In this document: piece after piece, positions 25,501 to 38,200 of the stretch | Numbering within the stretch: the first letter of the stretch is position 1 | Layout of the letters: the number at the start of each line of letters is the position of its first letter | Source: Pelargonium tetragonum | Taxonomy: Eukaryota > Streptophyta > Magnoliopsida > Geraniales > Geraniaceae | Length of the DNA stretch: 64,000 bases | Assembly (NCBI GenBank): GCA_036897445.1 | Contig: JAYMTL010000104.1 | Coordinates: forward strand, 1 to 64,000 | Direction: 5' to 3' | Position numbers and translations under genes: made by a program | Notes under the pieces: model-generated | What the model was told of the DNA's origin: nothing | Databases searched by the model: none | What the model saw: the letters and a program-made list of their open reading frames with translations, nothing else

Positions 25501-28500
25501 TATTCTAATATATTATGAAGTTTTTTCAAATGCACGGGAACCCCTATTATTATATTACTTACAAGACCTTGAAACCCGCTCCTCTAAAAAACTTGTACCA
25601 CTATAAAAATTCCCACCACTGAGAAGAATATAAAAAAGAATTGGCCCCTTTTACCAGAATCTTTATTCAACCAGTATAATATAAGAAACTACCTTACTTT
25701 AGTGAGATCTAAAAAAGGAAATGAGATAGCTCCTAAAGAGAATCACATAAAATTCTGAGTATATAGCTTGCTTTTTAGCTTTAAGAAATTTTAAGAAACG
25801 CAGAGTAGCCTTAAAAGTATAGAGTTCATCAAGGCCATTATCTGGAACTTCAGAATAAAGGTACCTGTAAGGTACGAACTTGCCCTATTATATATTGATA
25901 CGAGTTATCACTGAACTAAACTATAGACAAGAAGGCCCTGGATTTCACTCCTAAAAAACTCCAAAAATTAGTGTATTCGATTTCTAGCTAAGTATTTCTT
26001 TATTACAATTACAGCTTTATATCTTTATATAAAGTAAAATGAAATGCTGGATTCCCCTTTCTAGTTTGTTTCTTTGGGCTTTTCTCCCGTTACTCTTTGA
26101 TTGATTCCAGATAAGAAACTCTTAGACAGGTTCTACTTTGACAGCGGGGTTGCCTCTTTGGACATTGCCTTTCTTTTTTTTCTCTTAATAAGTATCAATT
26201 AAAGATTTTTGCCCGTTCATTTCCCGTACTTTATTCACAGAATAGGGATTCTCGAACAAAATAAATCTGTCTAAGTGATTCTGATTTCCATAAACTCCAG
26301 CAAAAGCTATAAAAAGAGGCTCAAACGTTTACAAGCCCTAAGCTGTTTTCCTCTATATTTTAGAGCGAATCTCCCATTAATAAAGATAAAGAATTAATAA
26401 GGGTAAGAGATTCTTTCAATACTAAAAGTAGTCCATAAATTGGGCTGTAGCTTTAGTTTCCAAACTATAGATATATAAAAAGGCGTTAACATAGTGGGTC
26501 TAACCCGAGGCATAAAATTGTAAGGGATCCCTTAAATTGACCAGACTAGAGCGGGCAGTTTTCTGGGTCTTTTCTTATGCGTTATTTTTGATTCCCTAGG
26601 TTTATAAACTGAGGATTTAGCACAGAGCATACTTGTTGCTATACTCGTAAGTCGGTTTCTTTATCCTAGAAAAATTTAAGCCCTGAATTCTAAAATTTAA
26701 TAGCTGCTAAACTGAAAAAATTCCCAAATTTACACGAGTTAGCTGGTGCTGGTCAAGGGTGGGGTTTTAGAAAAATGCCGGGTATAAAATGTAAATACAA
26801 ATTAGTTTTTTTGGAGATACGCGATATATTCCCTACACATCTAACTGTAACTTAATTTAGAAGTGTTAACCCTACAAGATATCTCATTAGGTGCCAACTT
26901 ACTCGGATTTTAGGAACATATCCTAACTACAGGGAATATAACCGACCTCTCAATATAAATATCTTCAGTGTCCTCCTAGTCAAAATACACTTAGAAATAC
27001 TAAACTAAAGGCTTATATACTTGATAAATACTTAAAAGAACAATAACTTTTTAGTTTTTTGGGCCTATCCAGACCACCATATAATAGAGTCTTTATTCCA
27101 TACACAAATTTAATTAATTCCAGACTTAGAGGTTTCCCTCTACTAATTGAAATATTTAAGTAGTCATGAATGTCTGCTAAGTAAATACTGCACTAAGAAG
27201 GCAAAGCGCTAATTCTTCAAGCTTACCTACTTCGAGTCTTTTTTAGCGGGTTCCGTCTTGGAATGCATAACTAGGAAAGGGGTTCGAGAGACGGGACTTT
27301 AGAAATTCTCTTATATTATATCCAAGATCAAGATATAGGATAGCATAAAAAGAAAGATATCAGGTCTTAGACAAAATGCTAGCTCCGGGTTTATACCCCC
27401 AATCATATAAAGAAACTTAGCACTAAAAGTTTCATTTTCATATTGAAAAGAGTGCTTATACAGCTATCTATAAGATTTGACTATAAAATACTAGGTACTA
27501 ACTAAACTCTATATGTAAAAGACTCCCCCATTCTCAAGGGAACCCGAAGCGTAAGAACAATACAATATAGGATGTTATAGCCGGAAGAAGACTATTAACT
27601 TAAATTAAGTGCGCGTAGAGGATTCGAGTGCTTCTGATGAGTGAAAAAGTACAGTATCATGTCCCTGTTTTTATAAATAAGAATTAAGCAAAGATTCTCT
27701 TATAGTCCTGAGGAAGGCTATTAAAGACAGGATTTTGAAAGTAGAGATTGGTAGCTTATAGGAACCAGAATCATTTAAATAGAAAGGAATACTAATATAG
27801 TAAGGAACTTCTAAGTAGGACAGAAACGAGTTTAGTTAAAGGGAAGCGTTAAAGTCGTGGGTTATAAGAAAGCAGTTATAGGTAAGAGTTTCTAGCTCTC
27901 GGGAAGGCTTTGGGTGTTAAGAAGAGGGGTCTTTATCCTTCCTTACTAATTTAATCCAAAAAGCTAATGAGTAATGAGTAATATAACTAAATAGCAATTT
28001 ATACTGAAGAGTACTAAAGAATCTCGTTCAACAAATAGGGGTTTTCCTTATCTTGTGCATGTGCCTTTATTAACTTAGTTAACAAAATCAGGATTAACCG
28101 AGTAAATAGGGAGTTGTCTACTAGTGTTCCCCAATCCCCTATAAAATGAAACTTTCTTTAGCAGGTGATAAAGAGTCTATATGAAATCTTGATTCTATAA
28201 AAGCCAGAAACAGCGTAGCTTTAAAAACAGGAAAAGTCTGGAAAATAACCGGAACCCCCCCTTTTATAAAATAAGTAATAGTTCTTAAATTATTAAAAGT
28301 TTATGCTTAGTCTGAGTTAGTAAAATCTAATTATATAGCGCTTGGATTTTACACGAGATTAAATAGAAAAGTAAATAAGTTTTTAAGCGAGAATTACTTA
28401 GATAGAAGTTTTGCGTCTTTAGCTAAGAATAAGCTACTGTAACATAGTCATAGAGAAGTTAAGGGGTTTCGCTGAGCAAGGAACTAAAATGAACTTGATT

Positions 28501-28680
28501 TACAAGGTTCGAATCGAGTATCATTGGCGCAGTATAGGAAGCTCAATCCTCGGTCTAGCTAGTATCGGGGCCTCTTTTTCTAGTGATCCCTTTACCTTGT
28601 TAGCGGAAACTCTTTAACTCGGCATTCGGTCAGATTTATTTGGTAAATTTGGGGTTAACAAAGCTAGGAGTACGGAGCTT
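22600..28680. other. Decayed DNA, nothing assignable
   Basis: A long TpA-rich stretch with no pairable repeat and no listed frame above 60 codons in this interval. 22.9-23.3 kb is purine-rich on the plus strand. Nothing in it could be tied to a named family. Confidence 0.45.
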
Positions 28681-28689
28681 GCTCTTATG

Positions 28690-28990
28690 AGCCCTTTTTA
28701 ATCTTACTTGTTTTCATGCCTCCTTTTGTAATACCTGCTTTCTCTTGTTTCACACCTATCTCAAGGCCTCTACTTATCTTAGTCTTCCGGATTACTAGCT
28801 TTCCCCAGACTCCTATTCTTAACCTTCTTAACTTTCGTATAACCTAGACCTCTCTTATGTTTCTTTGTCGGAAACAGATTGCCTTTAACCACAAGTACAA
28901 AGGTATCTCCCTAATTGGAGTAGTATTATATATTTGAAAAGGCAATTAATACCACTTTTCTTTTTACCGGAAGGTGCCCCATACTCCCCA
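28690..28990 (+). repeat. Pyrimidine-rich segment resembling a family A arm
   Basis: The plus strand is C/T-rich with clear TTACTTG, CTTATCTTAG and CCTTCTTAAC words. The minus strand reads as a Lys/Arg-rich low-complexity stretch over about 30 codons (28.78-28.87 kb). Similar low-complexity arms flank the family A cores at 34.8-34.95 and 52.0-52.15 kb. No core landmarks follow, so this is a composition-based assignment. Confidence 0.25.
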
Positions 28991-28999
28991 ATATCTATA

Positions 29000-31800
29000 T
29001 GGTATATGGGAAGCTCTTTTACTGGTTATTACTTGAAACCCAGAATTTTTAAGACTTAAATACTCTTATTTTTTATACCTACTTTACGCTGTTGCTGATA
29101 TTTTACTAATTTGAAAAAGCTCGCCTCAAAGTCTTAGTTCTTAAAACCCATAAAATTCATAGGAGCCGCTTGCGCTTTATAGAATCAAGCTTATCCTAGT
29201 TCTAACAGCATAGATGCATACTTCTTCTTTTTGACTTTTGGACCTTGAACTTCTTTATCTCTGTCCTTTTTATAAAATATGATAAGAAATACTAGGGAGG
29301 GCTTTCTTAAGCATATCCTCTTTATAGGTTTCAAGTAAAAGCAACCCATGTCCGAACGGGGCTTATAGTAGGGGTATGACTCCCTTGATGTGGGTCAATG
29401 TTATACAGAGCCCATGAATTCTAGTGTAAGTTATAATTTTATACAAAGGATTCCCTATTCCCTTTTTAGATCCAGAGCTGCAAAAAGAAGAATTCCATTA
29501 TCCCAAAGAATCGCTTAATAGAACACCCTATCTTTACCAACCCGTATGTGAATAGTCCTCTAATGGTGAAAAGTAACCTCTACTTATCCGTACCTATCCT
29601 ATTCCTAGGGGGACCCTCCCTCTTTTCTAATTTCTTTCTCCGGATAGGGTCTAAATTAGACTAGTAATAAAAGTCTTGCGGCTCCCTCTGGATATCAAAT
29701 ATAACAATATTCATTAACCACCTAAGTTGAGGTTAACCTTTTGCCACTCGTAGAGAGACCTATTAAACACACCCAATACTAATTTAAATAAGTCACATAA
29801 AGGTTTTGACATATTGAGGATTTACCCATAGGGGTTTTAGTCTTAGCATACTACTCGGGAGCCTATTTCTACCTACTTAAAAGTTCGCAATAAAGAAAAA
29901 GCGTATCGTTAGGTAACTCTCTTAGCAAGCTAGTACTATAGTACTAAATCCTATCTAAGTGGCATAGTAGCTTACTTGTAACCGTACCTTAATGGATAGA
30001 GAGTAGGGGCGAACCTGGCTAATACAAAAGAGAATTTTTCTTGTAGATATAAAATTTTAGAAGACAAGGCTTGATATAAAACGGAGAGTGTAAGGTCCCT
30101 TTTGCTGAAATGAAACTTTCATGCTAGCTGCGATCCTAAACTAAAATTAGAGAAGGTTTTGCGTCAAGAATGCAACCTAGTTGATTTGAACCTTGGTTCT
30201 TTTTGTTGAGCATTGTTATATAATTTCAATTCCAAGTTCGCTATTAAGCAATTCTTATATATTTTATATAGATTTTATAGATAGAGGAATTTATCAAAAA
30301 TGAATTTCTATATAAGATAAGTGATTTCATTTTACTTTAATTAAAGGGAATTCTGTACCCTAATAAATACAAGCAATCTTGGGGAGTTTATCCCTCTGCT
30401 TTTTAAAACTCACAAGGCCTTACTACCTGATTGTGCAATTCTAGTTGAATAGATACGTATACCTGAGTTCTTCTTTTTTAGCCCTGTTAAATTTTTGGTA
30501 GAGGTTTACTTCATGAAATACTAAAAGTTTACAAAGAATAAAATACTGAGGACCCCTAGTCCCAGCAGCCCGCAAAAATTTATCCAGTTTCATTTCTTTC
30601 GAATTAAGGGGTAGATAAGAAATCGTACCTAATCCGTCGAGTGATTTTAAGTCTAAAAGGAAGCTTCAGTAAGCAATACCAACTAAAACCCGTTAAAGAC
30701 AACAAGTTATCCTCCAATAAAATATAAGGGTCTATTCGAGAAGCTTTTGCAGTAAAAAGATTTGCGCCTTATCAACTTCTGCTACAACTCCATAAGAAAC
30801 CCTATATTAAAAGGCTGTATTTTAAATAGCTTGATTAAGCTCTTGCTAACTCATGAATTTTGTTACTGGGGATAACTCCTGGCTGGCCTTCTTGTGTGGT
30901 ATATCGTGATATTATAGTAATTTCTAACGAACCCTTTTATTTCATTTTAGTAACGGAATTTCTTGGGTATCCCTCTTACTCTTATTTAAGAAGCAGGTTT
31001 TGGCCTAGATGGGATCTGGTACCGTTATATTTAAGCACTTATTTGGTACAGAATGAGATATAACTTTACCTATTCTTGAAACATTATTATAAAGTAAGAA
31101 ATATAATGACTTCGTAATTGACTAATTGAAAAATTATACCCAAAAGCCCTTACTTAAATCGCCAGGGATACCCTATACTATAATAAGAAAACACCCTAAA
31201 GTTCTAGATTACAGGATCCACTTTCAACCCCCTTTTTAGTCCTCTGCAGGCTAAGCTCGAATGTTTCCTTTTTCTCTAAAAGGGTCCAGGTGTCTATATT
31301 GTGTGAAACTGGTGAAAAAGCCGATTATTCTTGCCTTAGAAATAATAGGATTGATTGAAAGACAAAGACTCTATACTATACTAGCGAAAATTCATACAAT
31401 AAAAAGTGCTAGCCAAGAGACGTCCGTTAGTTCTTGCTTTTGAGTGACGTTGAGACAAACTACAAAAAAGGTATGAAATCCAACTTGTTCAATTTCTTTG
31501 CAAAGAGACAGATTTCTCATTCATTTCAGATAGGAGAGCAAATTCTCTAATTAAGAATAATTATAGGTATGAGATGACTCTATCTCTATATAGGATAAAA
31601 ATATAGAATAAAAAACCTTTTCACTAATTTCATGAAAAAACATCTTGACCCGAGAGGAAATACAAATGAAGGAACTACTTTATTAAGCTATTTTAGGAAA
31701 GGAGTCAAAGAATTCCTTTATCTTGAAGCTAGAGAGCTTGTAAGCGGATATATCTGTATAGCTAACGAGTTATTTTGTTCTAATGCCCTTGTTAGCGGGT
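29000..31800. other. Decayed DNA, nothing assignable
   Basis: Strong RIP texture; the line 30601-30660 is the clearest hand-counted example in the window. Frames of 60-67 codons at 30860 and 31261 have no recognisable motif. A 16-bp perfect palindrome, TAGTACTATAGTACTA, lies at 29931-29946. No gene or element end was found. Confidence 0.45.
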
Positions 31801-31900
31801 AAAGGTTCTAATCTTAAAGGTTCCTGTAACTATAGGATAGGAATTGTAGCACTTAATCTTCCTAAATGAGAGGGAACTGGAGTTTATGAATAATTCCATC

Positions 31901-31914
31901 TTAATTGCATTACC
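31901..31914 (+). repeat. 14-base family A signature, ancestral-looking G form
   Basis: TTAATTGCATTACC is seen exactly. It differs from the four exact TTAATTACATTACC copies elsewhere by one G/A, the change RIP makes at TpG. It lies in the low-RIP island, as expected if it escaped mutation. The flanking core (TTATC, ACCGAC) is not clearly preserved here. Confidence 0.6.
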
Positions 31915-33139
31915 TGATTTCTATTACCTTTGAGTTGAGATAGTTTATTTATAATTTATGTACAATCTAACTCTCTTAATTGTAGCTTTGTGTTCTTGGC
32001 AGCTAAGTTGCTAATTGAAAGCTGACATTGCAGGAATTCTAAACTTATTCTCTAGTTTATGAACTATAAATGAATTGAGGTAGCTAGAGAATTGGTATTC
32101 TTGTATTAGTTCTTCCTTATGTGTATGCAGGCTCGGGATTTATAGGGATTGCAGCTAAACTCTTTGGAAGTGAAAAGCTATCCTTTGCAAGTGGTGTTGA
32201 ATGCTAGTGCTGTCATCTTTGTAAAAGCTAGGAATAGGAACTGGAGTTTCCTTAATATGAAGGTATCACTCTTTTCTGTTTTGGCACACTTTATTTGTTA
32301 TAACCAATCTAAGGAACAGAACTTTAAATCCTTTACTGTAACAACATGATAACTAGTTCACATCTGAACCGGACTACAAAGACTCTGTTGAAGCTGGTGC
32401 TAGGTGATTCCCTTACTGTTGAAGAACTTAACCGGAATCCAAACTAAGCTAGGGTAAGAACTTAGCGAAGAGAAATTACTGATACAATAAAAGAAACCTG
32501 AACTAAAGGGAATCTCTCTCAGGAAAAAGCCTATACTTGTCTAGCACCTACACATGAAGATGCTATTACCTGGTTCACAGAGGAGACTTACAACAGGGAA
32601 ATCCTCTTACTAGTCTTGTACACGAATACACATGCATACATACGAGGGAATTGCTGAGCTAGAGAATACTAATACTGAGGGTTAATTACTAAGGAAATCT
32701 TATACTCTCAACTCAGTAAAAGGTAAAGGTGAATCTACTCTCACTTTATTAAGCACAAAGGAAATAGAATGAGTTTCTGTCCTTTATAGAAATTCTAGCT
32801 CTTATTGACTGTTCAGATAGCTTGTAAGTTTGTACATTAACCAAGAAACTCTAGTATTTACCCTAATTTATGGGCCTTGATCCTTAACATCGTTTTCTAA
32901 TTCCTTGTCTTTATCTACTTCGTTTAATGGGATGGATCCTAACCTAACATAAGACATAAGAAAGTTGCTTCCCTAAACCCGAAACAGAATTCCTAAATTC
33001 CATCAAAAAAATCCCTTCAATTCTGAAAAGTTTTCTCTTATATTAAGCGTTTCGATTTTAAGTGTTTAAAAATAAGCTTCATTTTGGTGCTGATAAATTC
33101 CTCGAATTTGGTACTTGAATTTCTTTAACCTTCAGTTCC

Positions 33140-33158
33140 GGTCTGGGCCTGGTCTGGG
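33140..33158. repeat. Short direct repeat GGTCTGGG-CCT-GGTCTGGG
   Basis: Two exact 8-base GGTCTGGG units are separated by three bases. This is GC-rich and unlike the surrounding AT-rich DNA. It is probably a fragment of less mutated sequence inside the low-RIP island. Confidence 0.6.
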
Positions 33159-33197
33159 AAATAGTTCTCCTCTGACTTGCTAGGCTCGTCCAACCCT

Positions 33198-33575
33198 GCT
33201 GAGATATCCTAACTTCCCTTACTCCCTTGTTAAGCTCTCAAAGGGGTCAATAGATCTCATAGAAATCTCAGTCAATCCCTGAGGTAAATATCTTACTTGT
33301 CTTAGGGAAAATCCTTCTCAATTACCTATGAAATAGCTATGGAAGATCCTGAATTACCCGTTTTTAATGCCTTTGAACTTCTATACTAGGAGACATGAGA
33401 TATATACTTCCTTTCTTCAGCTAAAAAAAGGTTCTGTCAATTACAGCTCTAGAAATCCCTATCATCCTAAACTACCATGTTTACCTTGCTTAGCTCTCAA
33501 CTCATAGAAATACCTGTCAATCCAAAGCTAAATACCCATGAAACAGCTCTGTAAGACCGGTAACTTTATCCGTTA
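33198..33575 (+). repeat. Diverged tandem duplication in the low-RIP island
   Basis: Unit 1 (33198-33362) and unit 2 (33450-33575) share, in order, ATCCTAA, TTAGCTCTCAA, CATAGAAAT, TGTCAATCC or AGTCAATCC, CATGAAACAGCT or TATGAAATAGCT, and a TAACTTTATCCGTT-like end. Their starts are about 255 bases apart. Unit 1 holds about 35 extra bases before the TATGAAAT word. The divergence is mostly C/T and G/A. A second pair, 32508-32620 and 33744-33900, shares GGGAATCTCTCT, CATATACT and CTTGTACAC words, so the island is partly built from older internal duplications. Confidence 0.5.
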
Positions 33576-34249
33576 AAACTCACTAAAACATGACTCAGAT
33601 GTAATAAAACAACCTTAATCAGTACCCTAACCTAAAAAAGAAAACAATTTAACGGTCATACAATAAATCAGTTTTCATGTTATCCTAAACTCTTAGATTC
33701 TTACCATTATTCTTGAAGCTGATTAAGGATCTCCAAGCTAACACGGGAATCTCTCTGAAAAGCATATACTAGTTCTAAGGAATCCTTGCTAACAAGCGGG
33801 CTATTACTAAGCAAAATACCTAATTCCAAATACTAACACCTAAGCTAGATCCTATACTTGTCTTAGCGAAATACCTTACAGGTGAACAGTAAACTGTTCC
33901 TTGTACACATACACACGAAGTGCAGTTACTAAGCTAAAGTATATATTTGCTTGAGGAATCCCTTTTTCGTTTTCATTATTTGACTTTCTTTCTAAATACT
34001 AAAACTCACCGGGAATTTCTTAAGAAAAGTCTCTTTAGGAACGCTTTACACAAATAAAAAGAATTAAGTACACAAACCTAGATTATTACAACAATACCGA
34101 AACAGATTCTAAGGCCTTTTAAGCGCTATAAAACACAGGGCAGCCTACTCCAACTTTACATTTCATATTTTTATGCCCGAAAAGATATTTTATAGGGACC
34201 TTTTTAATAACGCAAGGACTTCTCTTACACTAGAACAAATAAAGAAGAA

Positions 34250-34320
34250 ACCCTTTTAATTGAAATTGTCCTGCTTAGCTGCTCCGCTTTAGGAACAAGA
34301 AACAAAGGTAATGTAATTAC
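34250..34320 (-). repeat. Family A signature copy, inverted
   Basis: GGTAATGTAATTAC at 34307-34320 is the reverse complement of the signature with one end mismatch. It lies about 0.3 kb from the long inverted family A copy and may be its outer piece. The core landmarks beyond it are unclear. Confidence 0.4.
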
Positions 34321-34599
34321 AACTGCTTACCTTCAATTACATTTAATCAATTAAGAACTTTCCAGCAAAAGATAAAGTAAGTAGATTTACAAACGGAATC
34401 CGACAACGCTAAAGTTACTATCCAGAATGCTTCGCCGTTTGGGTACCTATTCATTTTGACATTTCAGAGATTTAACACGGGTTCTACTGCATTTTCTTGA
34501 GTTACTTAGAATTAATGAATTAATAAAGAATCGAAAAGGAATTCAGCTTAACAACATCATCTATATCTAATCCTAAGACTAACTCCCCTGGTACTGATA

Positions 34600-35265
34600 A
34601 GGCAGATGCACATTGAGTAACATCTCTTAAAAACTACCCATATACAATATCTAAGGCTATCCTATACAACACTAAACTAATACAATAAATACAATATAGT
34701 ATAAGCTAATACACTAACTAGCTACAAGGAACAACCCTAACAACAAGCATAAGAATCCCTCTATAGTTAAAGCTCCTTCCCTTACTCTCTTTCTTACTAT
34801 TCCTATCTTAATCCTAAAAGAAAAAGAGACTCATAAGCATAAGAAAGGGAGAGCTCCTAATCTAAGAACAAGGCAAGTAAGTCAAATCAAAGCAACAAAT
34901 AAAACAAAGTCAAAAAAGAAGTCTGGGTCAAGAAGGAAAGATAAGTCAGTAGTAGATGTTGCCCCTAGAGCATGAATACGTACTCATAAACCTATATAGT
35001 GAACCTTCCTCGCTACGCCTCCAGTCGGTAACAAAGACACTATCTGGTTCCCTTTAAAGGACTGTATACTCATTAACGATAAGTCCCATAATGAGCACCT
35101 TAAAGTAATTATTCCTACTCTAAGTAACTCCTCTATTACTATAATAAAACTACTAATACAATTAATACATATAAGAATAACATAGTTAAGCTATAACAAG
35201 AACTAAACGACTACTAGCTACATTAATTTAAGTATAATAAGTATCCCCCTTAAGCGTATAGCCCT
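34600..35265 (-). repeat. Family A long copy, inverted (unclassified TE fossil)
   Basis: The best preserved long copy, inverted relative to the 2.7-8.5 kb cluster. Read on the minus strand it starts near 35265 with a TGTAGCTAGTAGTCG/TATAGTAG-type arm. The core follows (CTTATCGTTAATGAG at about 35072-35086, TTACCGACTGGAGG near 35018-35031, GAGGAAGGTTCAC), then GGGCAACATCTACTAC, TTGACTTACTTGCC and a second TGTAGCTAGTTAGTG arm. The plus strand keeps CpA but lacks TpG (34681-34740: CA 5, TG 0). Plus-strand translation gives a Lys/Ser-rich run leading into PVGNKDTIWF. Minus-strand readings are also locally open, so coding sense is unresolved. It looks broken in several places. Confidence 0.6.
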
Positions 35266-35279
35266 TAATGCTCTGGCTT

Positions 35280-38200
35280 CTATAGCGCTTCCTTCTCCTT
35301 CTCCTGCTACGGATATAGCTTACAGTTCCCCATAAAATCATTCTCCTGCTGTTCCTGTATTCTGCTTAAAAGCATTCGAGCGATAAAGAACTAAGTAAGT
35401 GGATTCCCCCTTTGTTTAGAGGCAATGAAAAAACTCGGTTTTAGTTATCTAATTTCAGGCTGTTCAGGCATTTTTATACTTCCGAAGTACTTTATGATAG
35501 GTTTCCTATGGGTGTAACTTAAAGTTAAGCAGCTAGTGCTGAGCTTGGTACTAAGATTCATAGCCGATTACTGATTACTAAAGCGGGGTTCTAGTTTGCT
35601 ATAAGTTAGACCCGCACCTCCTGGGGGTTGGTTAAAGCAATACGGGGATCCTTTAGAAGCCCTTTTAAGAATTTAATTAAGGAGCAACCTGTATAGTTTT
35701 GTATTACCTTTACCTGTTATTTATTAAATTATACATTGCTAGGACTTTTCTTGCAGTTTACTTTTTCTTTTTTAATAAATAATGAAAATAATTAGGGTAG
35801 GAGCAAGTATTACAAAATCCGCGGTAGGCGAAAACGAACTAGGACTATGCAATTGTAGCGAACTCCTTGAATTTTATTATTATATTTATCATCACTCTTT
35901 TTTTGAACTTGAATAAATATAATAAACGTAAGTATTAAGTACTTTGAAAAACCCCTTATCGATTTACCAGCTCGAAAAATTTCTTATTTTCCAAAATTCT
36001 TGTTAGTAAACTTTAGGTGTCACAGATTGCTAGCTTAATGAATGGGTCCAGTTTCCCTTTTCAATTAGCAAATCATTTTAGTAGGACAGCTGACAATCCG
36101 CTGCTTTATAATACAGTATTTAAGTTATAAAACTTCTATAATTAATTATAGAAGTTTAGAATATTCTTTTACGGTTTCTTCTCAATCATTAGGTATTAAA
36201 ACTCAAAAGGAAGACCCTATTTTAATGAATTCGTTTCTTTTTTTCACAGAGAGTACTACATCTAAGCTCAAACCTTTCATAATAAATTTACTAATCTCGA
36301 TTAGTTACTGGACCCCCCTCTGCCCTCATTTTTGGATCCTTTTCCCTTACTAAGAAAAGTAAGGAATTATATAAAATATCTAGGAACATATCTTATCCGA
36401 AAAACAAAAGAAACCTCGTGGCTTAGGGCAGACCAGAAAAAGCCTTAAAAAGTGATTGGGCAGTGTTTTAATTTATAGAATTACTGTGTTGATTTATATA
36501 TTAAGTTGTATATTTTTATTTAAAAGAAGCGGAGGAGTTCTAGTGAGATAAAAATCTTCTAACTTTTTAATTCACACGGTGACTCTTTAGTAAAATAAAT
36601 AAGGTAATGAATTGCTAAAATTTATATTCTTCTGGAAATAGTATAAGCTAAAAAAGCAGCAACAAAAATTATGGCAACTCCCGTTAGATCAAATTTTTAT
36701 TCTAGTTTAGCAATAAGCCAGAGTAACTATAACGTTGTAATAATGGAAATCCGTACTAGTAACTATAAAGATAGGTAGAAGTGGAATAGGGTTTCATTAG
36801 TCTTAATATTTTTGTCGAACCAATTCTCCGTGCGAACACTAAACTTAGCATTTTGTTACAATTCAGAATTGAAAGTTAATAGGGATCATCTCCCTTTATA
36901 GCTCCGGCCGATCTTGTTATACTTTCTATCAAGTCTTAATTCTCCTTTCTTTTTATCTAAAGTATTCGTCGGTTCGGTTTTGTTAGACACAACTAGTAGT
37001 TAAGGATTTCCTAAGTAACGGAATTATCTAACACAAATTACAACTTTGACTGCTCGAATCTTGCATTTCATTCTTTTTCAGCTTCCACAGAGAGTCCTTT
37101 CTAGAAACAAAGGGACTGTTGTTAAAGTTTCTGCAATAGAATTGCTCTAGCTTTCGGCATTGGTGTGACATACGTATTAGGGAGCTATCAAAGGTGCATC
37201 CCTGCTTTTTACGAGTCGGTTAACAGGTCCGCGATTCACAGAGTGTAAATCCTTCTTCTATTTAGACTTTCTTAAGGACAATGCCCCCTCTATATCTTTC
37301 TTATAAAATTGGGCATTTTATGAGTTTTCAGTACCAAAAACAGAATTTGGAAGCTCCCCCGGGACTTATTCCAAACTAAGGAAGCCCTTACCTATCTAAT
37401 AAGCTGACCCCGCCTCTTTCATATAATTTAAAGCTACTACTAAAAAAAGAATTTTAAGTGGTTAATTTAAAGTTCAAACTAGGGGCCCTCCGTTGTAGTT
37501 TCTTGCTTCATAATAAAAAGAACGGATATAAGCTTTCATTAATTCATTAAATTTTTTGGACTCTATTTCGAATATATGGATATCCCTCTTTCCTAAAACT
37601 TCTAAAGCCTATACTATTTAGTTTCGTAAATAAGCTTTTGTCCCAGAAATGCAGCTCCCAATTCAGTATTGAAGACAAGTAATAAGGCTATAACCTCGTT
37701 AAAGTAAATGTATAGTAAACAGCCTTGAATTTCTAAATCCTTAGGTTCTGAGGTCTCCTTGTTTTTAAAACTCTTTACAGGAGCGCCCTTAAGCTAATAA
37801 TAAGAATTGAGAAATCTATAAAGAAGGTCTAACCAAACCCAAACGGACTTCTACTAATACTTAAAAGCGGCACGTTCTAAAATTAGAAAACCCTATATTA
37901 AGGTTACTTCAAAGGTTTCTGCTTATCACAAGCTCTATTTTAGAATTTACACACGGGAACCTAACAAAAGAGGAGGTTTTTTATTCTACTTTACTCCGGG
38001 TTCCTAGATAAAAGACCCTTTAATACTTGGATTTGAGGGTTAGTACAGAGCTTTTTAAAGAAAAAAACTTAGGCTTAAGGTGTTGCTACAGGAGTTATAA
38101 CAAAGCACTAAGGTCTATACTATCATAGATTTTTTAAAGAGTGCAAGCTGTAAGGTAACCCTCCCGGGGATTTCTTGTCATTTTACTTACTATCTAGATG

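Larger units (their letters stand above)
31850..34000. other. Low-RIP island
   Basis: CpA and TpG are not depleted here. In 31981-32040 I count TG 8, CA 3, TA 3, AT 3, AC 1, GT 4, so (CA+TG)/(AC+GT) is about 2.2. In 32341-32400 it is about 1.0. Neighbouring DNA gives 0.2-0.7. Longer locally open readings follow from this, such as a 66-codon plus-strand frame (32149-32349) and a minus-strand frame with few stops over about 31.7-32.45 kb. Fewer stops are expected wherever TpA is lower, so no gene is called. It may be unique DNA, or a repeat inserted after most RIP. Confidence 0.55.

Noticed and set aside
34520-34630. Minus-strand reading with DIDD, loosely like a reverse-transcriptase xxDD block
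   Set aside because: Too short, wrong surrounding residues, and part of a region where the opposite strand is equally open.
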